Positions 43,828 through 53,426 of a stretch of 64,000 nucleotides of DNA are shown here, one piece after another (position 1 is the stretch's first letter; every line of letters begins with the position of its first letter). Both the position numbers and the translations under genes were made by a program. The stretch covers positions 1-64,000 of the forward strand of contig JACPUC010000007.1 of NCBI GenBank assembly GCA_016192455.1, written 5' to 3'. Below the pieces are notes generated by a model. It had not been told where the DNA came from and made no database searches. It saw nothing but the letters and a program-made list of their open reading frames with translations. This DNA comes from Candidatus Tectimicrobiota bacterium. Lineage in GTDB: Bacteria; JACPUC01.

Positions 43828-44292
43828 ATGCCGAAGATCCTCGAAGGGCACCTGAATGGGGCGGGACAGCGGTTCGGGATTGTGGTGTCGCGCTTCAATG
43901 AATTCGTCACCCGCCGCTTGCTGGATGGAACCTTGGACGGCCTGATTCGCCATGGCGTGCGCGACGAGGACATCACGGTCGCCTGGGTGCCGGGCGCTTT
44001 CGAGATACCCCTCGTGGCAAAGAAAATGGCCCGGAAGGGCGACTATGATGCTATCATATGTCTGGGAACCGTGATCCGCGGCGCCACCCCGCACTTCGAC
44101 TTTGTGGCTGCCGAGGTGAGCAAGGGCGTCGCGGCGGTGGCGCTGGATACAGGGGTGCCCATCGCCTTCGGGGTGCTGACCACCGAGACGATCGAGCAAG
44201 CAATTGAGCGGGCCGGGGCGAAGGTTGGAAACAAGGGCTACGATGCGGCGCTCGGCGCCATTGAGATGGTGAACCTGAATAAACTCGTCTAG
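43828..44292 (+). CDS. ribH: 6,7-dimethyl-8-ribityllumazine synthase
   Basis: 154 residues from ATG 43828 (GAAGGAAGG upstream). [54 protein letters not shown] and the late [14 protein letters not shown] are family marks. It condenses the RibBA and RibD products and usually forms hollow capsids or pentamers. The 258 bp between ribBA and ribH hold no gene. Confidence 0.95.
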   Translation: MPKILEGHLNGAGQRFGIVVSRFNEFVTRRLLDGTLDGLIRHGVRDEDITVAWVPGAFEIPLVAKKMARKGDYDAIICLGTVIRGATPHFDFVAAEVSKGVAAVALDTGVPIAFGVLTTETIEQAIERAGAKVGNKGYDAALGAIEMVNLNKLV

Positions 44293-44443
44293 AGCGCAAC
44301 CATGTGGAGCTGAGCTGGGCGGGCAGGGCAAGGTGTGACGGCCCCGAAGATCGAGGGGCCCACCCGTGGCACGGCGCTTGGTTGCGCTCCGCAGCCAGGA
44401 ACGGGCAACGCTCCCCTGAGCTTCCCCCCAGGCTCGGGCGTCT

Positions 44444-44611
44444 CTCGCAGGCTGCTGAAAAACTATTTTCGGCAAGTCGAGCGTTTGCCAACTTGAAAGG
44501 GGGCCATCCCATCTCATTGAGTCTGCTGACTTTACAAGCGCCCCCAAAAGCCGGCCGAGAAACGTTGCCAGAAGTCTTCCGTCAAATTCGACTTTTTCAG
44601 CACCCTGCGAG
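44444..44611. mobile_element. MITE-like element with CTCGCAGG-GCTGAAAAA ends (168 bp)
   Basis: The left end CTCGCAGGCTGCTGAAAAA and the right end, read inward, CTCGCAGGGTGCTGAAAAA are inverted repeats of about 19 bp with one mismatch. No coding potential. The element fills much of the 377-bp gap between ribH and nusB and has visibly lower G+C. Autonomous partner not in the window. Confidence 0.75.
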
Positions 44612-44669
44612 GGTAGGGTGGGGCTGCCTGCGTGCCAGCCGCGCGAGCAGGTGGAGGTACGGGGAACGC

Positions 44670-45092
44670 ATGCGTCGCCAAGTGCGCACACAGCTCATGC
44701 AGCTCCTCTACGCCCGGGAGTTCCAGGAGGTGAACGAGCAGGCAACCGCGGCGTGCTTCTGGCCCGAAACGCCGCTGGAACGCCAGGAGTACGTGCAAGG
44801 ACTCTATGAGAGGATGCTGGAGCGGCTCGGGGAGATCGATGCGCTCCTCGAGGAGGCAAGCGAGCATTGGAAAGTCTCTCGCATGCCGCTGGTGGATCGC
44901 AACATCCTGCGGGTAGCGATCTTCGAGCTCCTCGAACAGAAAGAGGTGCCCGGGAAAGTCGTTATCGACGAGGCGATCGAAATTGGCAAGCTTTTTGGCG
45001 CCGAAGAGTCGTCTGCCTTCATCAACGGCATTCTCGACACGATGTACCGGGCAGTGCAACTCCAGCCGTGTGAAAAGGCATCAACCGCTTGA
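44670..45092 (+). CDS. nusB: Transcription antitermination factor NusB
   Basis: 140 residues from ATG 44670 (GGGGAA upstream). [20 protein letters not shown] at the start, [20 protein letters not shown] in the middle and [20 protein letters not shown] near the end are typical. NusB with S10 binds boxA RNA in antitermination complexes on rRNA operons. ribH-nusB adjacency is common in bacteria. It overlaps the next gene by 4 nt (TTGA). Confidence 0.94.
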   Translation: MRRQVRTQLMQLLYAREFQEVNEQATAACFWPETPLERQEYVQGLYERMLERLGEIDALLEEASEHWKVSRMPLVDRNILRVAIFELLEQKEVPGKVVIDEAIEIGKLFGAEESSAFINGILDTMYRAVQLQPCEKASTA

Positions 45093-45676
45093 TTACCTTT
45101 CGGACCCTCCCCATCGAGCTGCTTGAGGCCGAGGCCGAGCTCCTCGTCTGCGCCTACTTCGCCGACCTTATCCCCTTGCGCGGCGATGCGAGCTGGGTGG
45201 ATTGGCGCCTCAATGGCCAGGTCTCGCAGCTCCTCCTTGCCAACCGGGCGCAAGGCGAGTACGGCGAAGCCCTCCTGCTGCCGAGCCGTGGCAAGCTCCC
45301 CTGTCCCAAGGTGCTGCTCTTGGGGATGGGAGAGAGCCGCGAGCTCACCTCGGAACGCCTCGTCGAGGGCTGTGCGCGCCTCATCGAGCGGGCCGCGAAG
45401 ATGCAGGTGCGGGGACTGGCCATCAGCGTCATCGGGCGCGAGCAACTTGCCGTGGAGTACGAGCAGAACGTCACGGACATGATCGACGGGCTGCTGGCCG
45501 GCTGCAACCGCCTCTTCTCCAGTGAGGAGGAGTTCACCGTCATCTTCGTGGAAGATGAGAAACGGCGCTTCGATGTGCTGTTAAAAACGGTGCGTTTTGC
45601 GATTGAGAGCTTCACCTACCGTTTCTTGGCGGATCGCGATCCGAGTTGCATCGGCGGCAACCCCCAGGAGAGTTGA
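45089..45676 (+). CDS. Stand-alone M17 peptidase N-terminal (macro-like) domain protein
   Basis: 195 residues from TTG 45089, coupled to nusB. The sequence resembles only the N-terminal non-catalytic domain of leucyl aminopeptidases ([60 protein letters not shown]). The zinc-binding catalytic half is absent and the next gene starts 170 bp later, so it is not simply a truncated enzyme by length. Such stand-alone domains occur in other bacteria; their function is not known. Confidence 0.7.
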   Translation: MITFRTLPIELLEAEAELLVCAYFADLIPLRGDASWVDWRLNGQVSQLLLANRAQGEYGEALLLPSRGKLPCPKVLLLGMGESRELTSERLVEGCARLIERAAKMQVRGLAISVIGREQLAVEYEQNVTDMIDGLLAGCNRLFSSEEEFTVIFVEDEKRRFDVLLKTVRFAIESFTYRFLADRDPSCIGGNPQES

Positions 45677-45848
45677 GACGATCCACGCAGCCGGTCGGGC
45701 CCGGTTGTCGGCGCGGCGGCGGTGTGCATGCCGGAAGGAGGGGCCGGCGCTCAGCGACGCGATGGCAGCCGGCCTTCGCCAGCCGCCCGGCGCGGCGGGC
45801 TGCGCTCCGATCTGGCGCGACAGAGAGTGACGTAAAGGCAGGAAGGTG

Positions 45849-48341
45849 ATGGACGAACGGTTCGACTTCCATGAGATCGAGACGAGGTGGCAACAGCGGT
45901 GGGACGAGAAGGAGACCTTCCGGGCTCGCGAAGATTCCACCCGGCCGAAGTTTTACTGCCTGGTGATGTTCCCGTACCCATCCGGGCGCATCCACATGGG
46001 GCACGTACGCAACTACACCATCGGCGATCTCTTGAGCCGGTTCCACCGCATGCGCGGCGCTAACGTCCTGCATCCCATGGGCTGGGACGCCTTCGGGCTG
46101 CCGGCGGAGAACGCCGCCCTGGAACGCAAGATTCTGCCCTCGACGTGGACCTACGACAACATCGCCTACATGCGTTCGCAGCTCAAGCGGCTGGGCCTCA
46201 GCTATGACTGGGAGCGCGAGGTGACCACCTGCGATCCGGCCTACTACCGCTGGAACCAGTGGATCTTCCTGAAGATGTACGAGCGCGGCCTGGCGTATCG
46301 CAAGCTGTCGTACGTCAACTGGTGCCCCTCCTGCGAGACGGTGCTGGCCAACGAGCAGGTCGAAAGCGGCCAGTGCTGGCGGTGCGCCAGCGAGGTGGCG
46401 CAGAAGGAGCTCCCCGGCTGGTTCCTGCGCATCTCCGACTACGCCGAGGAGCTCCTCGCCGACTGCGGCAGGCTGGCAGACGGCTGGCCGCGCCGCGTCC
46501 TCACCATGCAGGAGAACTGGATCGGCAAGAGCGTCGGGGCGGAGCTCCACTTCCCAGTGATCGACAGCGACGCCGCCATCCGCGTCTTCACCACCCGCCC
46601 CGATACGCTCTGGGGCGCGACCTTCATGAGTCTGGCGCCGGAGCACCCGCTCATCCGCGAGCTCGTTGCCGGCACACCTCAGGAGCAGGAGGTGCTGGCC
46701 TTCTGCGATCAGCTCTTGCGACAGAACAAGATCGAGCGCACCGCCGTGGGCGCCGAGAAGCGCGGCATGCCCATCGGCCGGGCGGCGCGCAACCCGGTGA
46801 CACAGCAGCCGATGCCGATCTGGGTGGCCAACTTCGTCCTCATGGAGTACGGCACCGGAGCGGTGATGGCGGTGCCGGCCCATGACCAGCGCGATTTCGA
46901 GTTCGCCCGCGCCTACGGCCTGCCCATCCAGGTTGTCATCCAGCCCCTCGATCGCCGCCTCGCGCCGCAAACCATGACGGAGGCGTACACCGACGCCGGC
47001 ACCCTCGTCGAGTCCCCGCCGTTCAACGGCCGGCGCAACCTCGAGGCCATGGAGGACCTCATCACCTACTTGCAGGCGCAAGGAATCGGCAGGCGCACCA
47101 TCAGCTACCGCCTGCGCGACTGGGGCATCTCGCGCCAGCGCTACTGGGGCACGCCGATCCCGATCATCTTCTGCGACCGCTGCGGCGCGGTGCCGGTGCC
47201 GGAGTCGGAGCTGCCGGTCGTTCTGCCGCTTGATCTGCCCTTCGATTTCAGCAGCAAGTCGCCCCTCTCCCAGTCCCCCGCCTTTTACGAGACGAGCTGC
47301 CCGCGGTGTCAGGCGCCGGCGCGGCGCGAAACCGACACCATGGACACCTTCTTCGACTCCTCGTGGTACTTCCATCGCTACACCAGCCCTGGCGAAACGA
47401 CGCGACCCTTCGACCCCGGTCGGGCGAACTACTGGCTGGCGGTGGATCAGTACATCGGCGGCATCGAGCATGCCATCCTGCACCTCCTCTATTCGCGTTT
47501 CTTCCACAAGGTGCTGCGCGACCTGGGGATGGTGAACGTGGATGAACCGTATGACCGCCTCCTTACCCAGGGCATGGTCATCAAGGATGGGGCCAAGATG
47601 GCCAAGTCGAAGGGGAACGTGGTCGACCCCGAGTCGCTCATCGCCCGCTACGGCGCCGACACGGTGCGCCTCTTCATGCTCTTCGCCGCCCCCCCGGAGC
47701 GCGACCTGGAGTGGAGCGAGCAGGGGGTGGAGGGCGCGTACCGCTTCCTGCAGCGCATCTGGCGCTTCGCCGCGATCCACCTCGACAGCCTGCGGGGGCT
47801 GGACCGGCGCAAGGTGCCGCTCGATGACCTCGACGCCGAGGGGCGCGACGTGAAGCAGACCATCCACCGCACCATCAAGCGCGTCACTCACGACATCGAG
47901 CGGCGCTACCGCTTCAATACCGCCATCAGCGCCGTCATGGAGCTCCTCAACAAGCTCCTCCTCTACGCGCCGGAACCGAAGTCGCGCCCCGCTGAACGCG
48001 CCCTGCTGCGCGAGGGCCTGGAAACGCTCCTCCTCCTCCTGGCGCCCATCGCGCCGCACCTTGCGGCGGAGCTCTGGGAGCGCCTCGGCCACACCGCCTT
48101 GCTGGCCGATGAAGCCTGGCCAAGCTTCGAGCCCGCGTATACCACGACGGACGAGATCGAGCTGGTGGTGCAGGTGAACGGCAAGGTGCGCAGCCGCCTA
48201 AGCGTCCCCACCGATTCCGAAGAGGAGGAGGTGCGTCAGCTCGCCCTCACGGACGAGAAGGTGCGGCGCTGGACCGACGGCAAGGCGGTGAGGAAGGTCA
48301 TCGTCGTGCCGAACCGGCTGGTCAACGTTGTGGTGGCGTAG
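45849..48341 (+). CDS. leuS: Leucine--tRNA ligase
   Basis: 830 residues from ATG 45849 (GGAAGG upstream). HIGH element HMGH near residue 49 (YPSGRIHMGHVRNYTIGD), the zinc/editing region with WCPSCETVLANEQV, the editing CP1 domain with GTGAVMAVPAHDQRDFEFA near 335, and a KMAKS variant of KMSKS near 584 (GAKMAKSKGNVVDP). The C-terminal domain ends with VQVNGKVRSRLSVP. It charges tRNA-Leu. The KMAKS variant is unusual but occurs in class I enzymes. Confidence 0.96.
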   Translation: MDERFDFHEIETRWQQRWDEKETFRAREDSTRPKFYCLVMFPYPSGRIHMGHVRNYTIGDLLSRFHRMRGANVLHPMGWDAFGLPAENAALERKILPSTWTYDNIAYMRSQLKRLGLSYDWEREVTTCDPAYYRWNQWIFLKMYERGLAYRKLSYVNWCPSCETVLANEQVESGQCWRCASEVAQKELPGWFLRISDYAEELLADCGRLADGWPRRVLTMQENWIGKSVGAELHFPVIDSDAAIRVFTTRPDTLWGATFMSLAPEHPLIRELVAGTPQEQEVLAFCDQLLRQNKIERTAVGAEKRGMPIGRAARNPVTQQPMPIWVANFVLMEYGTGAVMAVPAHDQRDFEFARAYGLPIQVVIQPLDRRLAPQTMTEAYTDAGTLVESPPFNGRRNLEAMEDLITYLQAQGIGRRTISYRLRDWGISRQRYWGTPIPIIFCDRCGAVPVPESELPVVLPLDLPFDFSSKSPLSQSPAFYETSCPRCQAPARRETDTMDTFFDSSWYFHRYTSPGETTRPFDPGRANYWLAVDQYIGGIEHAILHLLYSRFFHKVLRDLGMVNVDEPYDRLLTQGMVIKDGAKMAKSKGNVVDPESLIARYGADTVRLFMLFAAPPERDLEWSEQGVEGAYRFLQRIWRFAAIHLDSLRGLDRRKVPLDDLDAEGRDVKQTIHRTIKRVTHDIERRYRFNTAISAVMELLNKLLLYAPEPKSRPAERALLREGLETLLLLLAPIAPHLAAELWERLGHTALLADEAWPSFEPAYTTTDEIELVVQVNGKVRSRLSVPTDSEEEEVRQLALTDEKVRRWTDGKAVRKVIVVPNRLVNVVVA

Positions 48342-48551
48342 CAGCGGAGCGCGCCGGCCGCGGCGGCGAACTTCCTCGTCAACGGCGGAGGTTGGTTGTG
48401 GTAGAGTGCGGAGCAGCCCGGGGCCGCGCCGGGAAGCGACGATGCCAAGAGGCCAAGAGGGCCTCCCCGTCGCTGCTTGTCTCGTGACAGGGAGAGGAGC
48501 CGCGGCGAGGCGCGCGCCGCGGACTCGGCCGCGCAGAGGAGGAGAGGCGCG

Positions 48552-49205
48552 ATGGCAGAGCCAGGAGATGCCTCGGCCTGCTCGATGGTGGAGATGGACG
48601 TGGGACTCCCCGCGAAGGCTGTCGGGCGGGGAGCGGCCTGCGCCGGCCGGCAACAACCCCGGCGCGGCCGGCTGGGTCTCGTCAACGGAACCAGGCTGCT
48701 GCGGCTCGGCGCGGGGCTCTTGGTGCTTCTCCTGGCGGGGTGCGGCTACCGCCTCCTGGGCGTGGGGAACGGCGCCCTGCCGGCGAACGGCGTGCGCAGC
48801 GTGGCGGTGCCGGTCTTCGCCAACCTCTCGGGGGAGCCCGAGCTCGAGCAGCGTCTCACCGCCGCCGTGCGCCGAGAGTTCCTCAACGACGGGCGGCTCC
48901 AGGTCGTCACCAGCGAGAACGCGGACACCGTGCTGGAGGGGACCATCAGCTCGTACCAGCTCCAGGCCCTGGCCTTCGATGCCCTCGACAACGCCACCCA
49001 GTATCGGCTGCGGCTGACCCTCGATACCACCCTGCGCAGCCGCTCCACGAAGCAGATCATGCAGCGTCAGCAGTTCTCCGCCGTGCAGGAGTACCGCCTC
49101 CCCCAGGGGATCAGCGGCCGCGAGACCGCCCGCCAGCGCGCCCTGGAGGTGGCCGCCCGGCAATTGGCGCAGCAACTGGTGAAGATCATCCTCGAAGGCT
49201 TCTAG
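48552..49205 (+). CDS. lptE: LPS-assembly lipoprotein LptE
   Basis: 217 residues from ATG 48552, preceded by GGAGGAGAGG. A lipobox, LVLLLAGC, ends near residue 64 and is followed by GYRLLG. The mature part, VRSVAVPVFANLSGEPELEQ and VLEGTISSYQLQALAFD, matches LptE. The signal peptide starts about 40 residues in, so the true start may be one of the later Met codons (around 48585-48594). LptE plugs LptD in the outer membrane; its presence shows a diderm LPS-type envelope. leuS-lptE-holA is a classic order. Confidence 0.88.
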   Translation: MAEPGDASACSMVEMDVGLPAKAVGRGAACAGRQQPRRGRLGLVNGTRLLRLGAGLLVLLLAGCGYRLLGVGNGALPANGVRSVAVPVFANLSGEPELEQRLTAAVRREFLNDGRLQVVTSENADTVLEGTISSYQLQALAFDALDNATQYRLRLTLDTTLRSRSTKQIMQRQQFSAVQEYRLPQGISGRETARQRALEVAARQLAQQLVKIILEGF

Positions 49206-49274
49206 CGAGGGCGTCACGCAGGATGCCGCTCCCCTCATGGTGCTGCACGGACGCGGTTTTTGTTCGCAAGGACC

Positions 49275-50360
49275 ATGCCTGAACCTCAGACCGCGCAACA
49301 GTTTCTCAGCCGGCTGGCGAAGGGAGAGCCGGCGCCCCTCTACTACTTTTGGGGTGAGGAGGAGTTCCTCTGCGAGCGGCTGGTGACCGCGTTGCGGCAG
49401 CGCGTCCTGACGGCGGGGCGCAGCGAGTTCAACGACGATCGCTTCGATGCCGCGCTGGAGGCGCCGGAAACGATCCTCGAGACGGCGAGAACCGTTCCCT
49501 TTCTCGGCGGCCAGCGGTTCGTCCTCGTCGAGGGCGTCGAGGCGCTGCAGCGCGCCGAACCCTTCCACGCTTACTGCCAGGCCCCCTACCCAGAGACCTG
49601 CCTCGTCTTCACGGCGCGCAGCGCTTCAAAAAAGCCCGTCCACGACCTGCTGACGCGGACGGCGCAGGTGGTCACCTGCAAGCGCCTGAACAGTCAATCC
49701 CTGCGCAAGTGGGTGGCCGACGAAGCGAAACGCCTTGGCCTGACGCTCCAGGCCGAGGCCGGCGGAGCGCTCGTCGAGCTGGTCGGAGACGATCTCCGCG
49801 CCCTGCACAGCGAGCTGGCGAAGCTTCAGACCTTTGCCGCCGAGAGCCGCGCCGCGCTCAGCGCCGAGCAAGTGATCAAGCTGGTCGGCGACACGCGGGC
49901 GGCGAAGATGTTCGAGTTCAGCGATGCCGTCGTGGAGGGTCGGCTGCCCACGGCGCTGCGCCTGTTGGCGAAGCTTCTGCAGGCGCGCGAGAGCGTGCCC
50001 GGCATCGTGGCCGTCCTTGCCCGCCACTACCGCATGCTCTGGAGGGTTCAGGAGTTGCTATGGCTGCGCACCGCGCCGGCGGCGCTGGCCGGGAAGCTCG
50101 GCGTGGCCGGCTTCCTCGCCACCAGGTACGCGCAGCAGGCGGGCACCTACAGCAGGGGGCACCTGCGCTGCACCCTCCTGCGGCTCTTCGAGACGGATCA
50201 GGCTGTGAAGCTGAGCGGGCTCCCGGATCAGCTCACGCTCGAGAAGCTGGTTCTTGATCTTGCGCTTCCGGCGGGGCGGGGGAGGGTGGACGGTCGCGCC
50301 CGCGGCGCGGCTCGCGGCGGCGAGCCGGGCGCGGCAAGACCGCCGACGCCTGCCTTATGA
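49275..50360 (+). CDS. holA: DNA polymerase III, delta subunit
   Basis: 361 residues from ATG 49275 (AAGGA close upstream; TTG 49260 is an alternative). APLYYFWGEEEFLCERLVTA opens the AAA+-like module; FLGGQRFVLVEGVEAL and the C-terminal collar helices (KMFEFSDAVVEGRLPTALRL; LARHYRMLWRVQELL) are typical. It loads the sliding clamp. Its end overlaps the convergent rpsT gene by 6 bp. The last ~30 residues are an Arg/Gly/Ala-rich tail. Confidence 0.9.
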   Translation: MPEPQTAQQFLSRLAKGEPAPLYYFWGEEEFLCERLVTALRQRVLTAGRSEFNDDRFDAALEAPETILETARTVPFLGGQRFVLVEGVEALQRAEPFHAYCQAPYPETCLVFTARSASKKPVHDLLTRTAQVVTCKRLNSQSLRKWVADEAKRLGLTLQAEAGGALVELVGDDLRALHSELAKLQTFAAESRAALSAEQVIKLVGDTRAAKMFEFSDAVVEGRLPTALRLLAKLLQARESVPGIVAVLARHYRMLWRVQELLWLRTAPAALAGKLGVAGFLATRYAQQAGTYSRGHLRCTLLRLFETDQAVKLSGLPDQLTLEKLVLDLALPAGRGRVDGRARGAARGGEPGAARPPTPAL

Positions 50361-50633
50361 GGCGGTGCGCTGTTGAAGCTGGTGCAGGTGGGAGGAGAGA
50401 CGGGAGATGTGCCGCGAGGCGGTGCGTCGGTGGGTGATGCCGGAGGACGCCGACTGGTCGATGATCGGGATGGCTGCCTGCAATGCTTGCCGCGCCGCGT
50501 TGAGGTCATTGGCCTGCAAGGCGGCTCTCACCTTCTTGATCGAGGTGCGCATGGCCGTGCGGGCGCTCGCATTGCGAATCCGGCGTTGCTCGTTCTGCCG
50601 CATGCGCTTGGTGGCGGAAGGATTGCGTTTCAA
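50355..50633 (-). CDS. rpsT: 30S ribosomal protein S20
   Basis: 92 residues, highly basic and helical: MKRNPSATKRMRQNEQRRIR, NASARTAMRTSIKKVRAAL, then GITHRRTASRHISRLSSHL. It binds 16S rRNA early in 30S assembly. The only minus-strand gene in the run 23980-64000, convergent with holA and divergent from murJ. The holA-rpsT-murJ neighbourhood is conserved in many bacteria. Confidence 0.95.
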   Translation of the reverse strand: MKRNPSATKRMRQNEQRRIRNASARTAMRTSIKKVRAALQANDLNAARQALQAAIPIIDQSASSGITHRRTASRHISRLSSHLHQLQQRTAS

Positions 50634-50701
50634 GGTGCGTCCTCTCTCTGCGGTGTGGTTCCTCGGGCGAGAAATCTCTACGCTCTGCGACGTGGAAATT
50701 T

Positions 50702-50730
50702 AATGTACTCGAAGCGCTCCCTCCTTGCAA
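50702..50730 (-). promoter_or_regulatory. Probable promoter of rpsT
   Basis: On the minus strand TTGCAA (50730-50725), a 17-bp spacer, then TACATT (50707-50702), leaving a leader of about 60 nt to the rpsT start. Confidence 0.5.
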
Positions 50731-50745
50731 GGAAAAACCACATTC

Positions 50746-52383
50746 ATGGTGCAGCCCACCTCGGCTGAGCGCGCCCCACTGCCCCAGGAAGGACGCAGCC
50801 CCGACGACGCCAAGCGGCAGGTGGCGCGCGCCGCCGGCGTGGTGAGCCTGGCAACCCTGGTGAGTCGCTTGGCCGGCTTCGTCCGCGATGTCATCATCGC
50901 CAAGGTGTTCGGCGCGGCAATGCTGGCCGATGCCTTCTTCGTGGCCTTTGCAATCCCCTCCCTGCTACGTCGCCTCTTCGCCGAGGGCGCGCTCTCGGCG
51001 GCGTTCGTGCCGGTCTTCTCCTCCTACCTCCGGTCGCACTCGGAAGCCGAGACGCGGCGCCTCGTTGCGGTGGCCTTGGGAGCGCAGCTCCTCGTCCTCC
51101 TGGCGGTGACCGGCCTCGGCATCCTCCTCAGCCCCTACCTCGTCACCATCTTCGTGCCGGGGTTCTACGCCGACGCGGAGAAGTTCGCCCTCACCGTGCG
51201 CCTCACCCGGCTGATGTTCCCCTTCATCCTCTTCATCGGCATTGCCGTGCTCTTCATGGGAGTGCTGAACGCGCGCCAGCACTTCCTGACGCCGGCGCTG
51301 GCCCCGCTGATGCTCAACCTCGGCATCATCGGCTCGGCGCTGTGGTTGACCCGCCACCTCGACACGCCGGTGTTGGCGCTGGGGGTGGGGGTGCTCGCCG
51401 GCGGCCTCGGGCAGCTCCTCCTGCAGATGCCGCCGCTGTACCGCTGCGGCTTGCTGGTGCTGCCGCGGCTCTCCTTCCGCCACCCCGGCTTGCGGCGCAT
51501 CTGGAGCCTCGTCGTGCCGACGATCGTCGGCCTCTCCGCCATGCAGGTGAATCTCATGGTCGATCGCCTGCTGGCGTCGTTCCTGCCGGAGGGGAGCATC
51601 TCGTACCTCTACTACGCCAATCGCCTGGTGCAGTTTCCGCTCGGCGCGTTCGGCGCGGCGCTCGGCGTCGCGGTGCTGCCGACGATGGCTTCCCAGGCAT
51701 CGGCGGGCGCCATCGACCAGCTCAAGGCGACCCTCAACTTCGGCCTCCGCCTCACCTTCTTCGTCAGCGTGCCGGCGACCCTGGCGCTCATCATCCTCGG
51801 CGCGCCGATCATGAACGTCCTCTTCGAACGCGGCGCCTTCGGCGCCCAAGCGACCTCCGCCTCGGCCTTCGCGCTGAGTCTCTACGCGGTCGGCCTGTGC
51901 GCCTTCAGCGGCATCAAGATCGCCACGCCGGTCTACTATGCGCTGCATGACTCGGCCACGCCGGTGAAGCTGAGCCTCATCGCCATGGGGACGAACGTCG
52001 TCTTGAACCTCGCCCTCATGGGCCCGCTGCGTCATGGCGGCCTGGCTCTGGCAACCTCGCTGGCGAGCTTCGTGAATCTTTTCTTGCTGCTCCTCCTCCT
52101 GCGTCGCCGTCTCGGCTCGATCGACGGCCACCGCCTGCTGCGCTCGACGGCGCGCGTGAGCCTGGCGTCGCTGATCATGGCGGCGGCGCTCTGGTGGGGC
52201 CGCGCCGCCCTGTTCGGACCTGACCTGGCGCTCGGCGTCAAAGTCGTTGTCGTCGTCGGGCTCTCCTCCTTTGGTCTCGCAGTGTTTTGCGCGCTAAGCT
52301 ATGCTTTCAAGTGCGAGGAGCTGGACGAATTGCTGCGTATCTTCCGCCGTAGACACGCGGGGACCTTTGGCAAAGGTTCGTGA
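50746..52383 (+). CDS. murJ: Lipid II flippase MurJ
   Basis: 545 residues from ATG 50746 (AAGGAA upstream). About 14 membrane segments. The N-terminal SLATLVSRLAGFVRDVIIAK, VFGAAMLADAFFVAFAIPSL and RRLFAEGALSAAFVPVFSSY are nearly invariant MurJ/MviN motifs. It moves lipid II across the inner membrane for cell-wall synthesis. Its TGA overlaps the xerD start by 1 nt. Confidence 0.95.
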   Translation: MVQPTSAERAPLPQEGRSPDDAKRQVARAAGVVSLATLVSRLAGFVRDVIIAKVFGAAMLADAFFVAFAIPSLLRRLFAEGALSAAFVPVFSSYLRSHSEAETRRLVAVALGAQLLVLLAVTGLGILLSPYLVTIFVPGFYADAEKFALTVRLTRLMFPFILFIGIAVLFMGVLNARQHFLTPALAPLMLNLGIIGSALWLTRHLDTPVLALGVGVLAGGLGQLLLQMPPLYRCGLLVLPRLSFRHPGLRRIWSLVVPTIVGLSAMQVNLMVDRLLASFLPEGSISYLYYANRLVQFPLGAFGAALGVAVLPTMASQASAGAIDQLKATLNFGLRLTFFVSVPATLALIILGAPIMNVLFERGAFGAQATSASAFALSLYAVGLCAFSGIKIATPVYYALHDSATPVKLSLIAMGTNVVLNLALMGPLRHGGLALATSLASFVNLFLLLLLLRRRLGSIDGHRLLRSTARVSLASLIMAAALWWGRAALFGPDLALGVKVVVVVGLSSFGLAVFCALSYAFKCEELDELLRIFRRRHAGTFGKGS

Positions 52384-53411
52384 TGGAGATGGGTGAACAT
52401 CGCCAAGCGACGTCCGCGGCGCGGAGCACCTTGCGCTGGCGGCAGGGAGAAATCCCAGCCGAGCTGCGTCCGCTCTACGATGGCTTCCTCAACTACCTGA
52501 TCGTCGACCTGCACCTCGCCGAGAACAGCGTCCACGCCTATGCCGGCGACGTGCGCCGCTACCTTCAGGGAACGGGCGGCACGCCGCGGGGCGCGCCGCG
52601 CCGCGAGACCGGCGACGAGCCGCGGGGAGATGCCGGAAGCGAAAGCCTGGAGGCGTTCCGGCGGCGCGATCGCACCACCTTCCTGAACCACCTTGCCGCC
52701 CTGCGGACGGAGGGGTTGGGGCCGCGTTCGCTGCGCCGTCACCTCGCGGCCCTGCACTGCTTCTATCGCTATCTCTTGGACGAAGGGATCGTGGAGCACG
52801 ATGCCAGCGAGCACGTGCCCCTGCCGCGGGCGTGGCAGACGCTGCCGCACTTCCTCAGCATCGAAGAGGTGGAGCACCTGTTGGCGCAGCCGGATGCCAT
52901 GACGGTGCTCGGCGGCCGGGACGCCGCCATGTTGGAGGTGCTCTACGCCACCGGCATGCGGGTGAGCGAGCTTCTTGATCTGCGGCTCACGAAGACGAAT
53001 CTCGAGCGCGGCTACGTGCAGGTGGTAGGGAAGGGCAACAAGGAACGCATCATCCCCCTGGGGAAGCCCGCCTGCTTCGCGGTCGAGATCTACCTCAAGT
53101 ACGGGCGGCCGAGCCTCGTGAAGGGGCAGGGCAGCCCATACCTCTTCCTGAGCCGCCGGGGAGGCCGGATGACGCGGGTGAACTTCTGGCACCTGCTGCG
53201 CCGCTATGCCGCGCAGGCCGGCATCACCAAGAGATTGAGCCCCCACGTGCTGCGGCACTCCTTCGCCACGCACCTGCTGGCGCGCGGCGCCGATCTGCGC
53301 ACGCTGCAGCAGATGCTCGGGCATGCCGACATCTCCACGACCCAAATCTACACCCATGTGGAGACGACCCGATTGCGCGACATCTACGACGCGCATCACC
53401 CGCGCGCCTGA
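52383..53411 (+). CDS. xerD: Tyrosine recombinase XerD/XerC
   Basis: 342 residues from ATG 52383, coupled to murJ. The catalytic set is complete: Arg in ATGMRVSELLDL (~190), HVLRHSFATHLL (His and Arg near 288-291), His in LGHADISTTQ (~314) and Tyr in IYTHVETTRL (~323). The N-terminal SAM-like domain has an extra ~25 Gly/Arg/Glu-rich residues (about 58-85) not usual in the family. Core location points to chromosome-dimer resolution rather than a phage integrase; XerC versus XerD is not certain. Confidence 0.88.
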   Translation: MEMGEHRQATSAARSTLRWRQGEIPAELRPLYDGFLNYLIVDLHLAENSVHAYAGDVRRYLQGTGGTPRGAPRRETGDEPRGDAGSESLEAFRRRDRTTFLNHLAALRTEGLGPRSLRRHLAALHCFYRYLLDEGIVEHDASEHVPLPRAWQTLPHFLSIEEVEHLLAQPDAMTVLGGRDAAMLEVLYATGMRVSELLDLRLTKTNLERGYVQVVGKGNKERIIPLGKPACFAVEIYLKYGRPSLVKGQGSPYLFLSRRGGRMTRVNFWHLLRRYAAQAGITKRLSPHVLRHSFATHLLARGADLRTLQQMLGHADISTTQIYTHVETTRLRDIYDAHHPRA

Positions 53412-53426
53412 GCCGCGAGGATACCC

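Noticed and set aside
45612-48092. An 826-codon minus-strand open frame opposite leuS
   Set aside because: Shadow of leuS in high-GC DNA; no recognisable motifs and no ribosome site.
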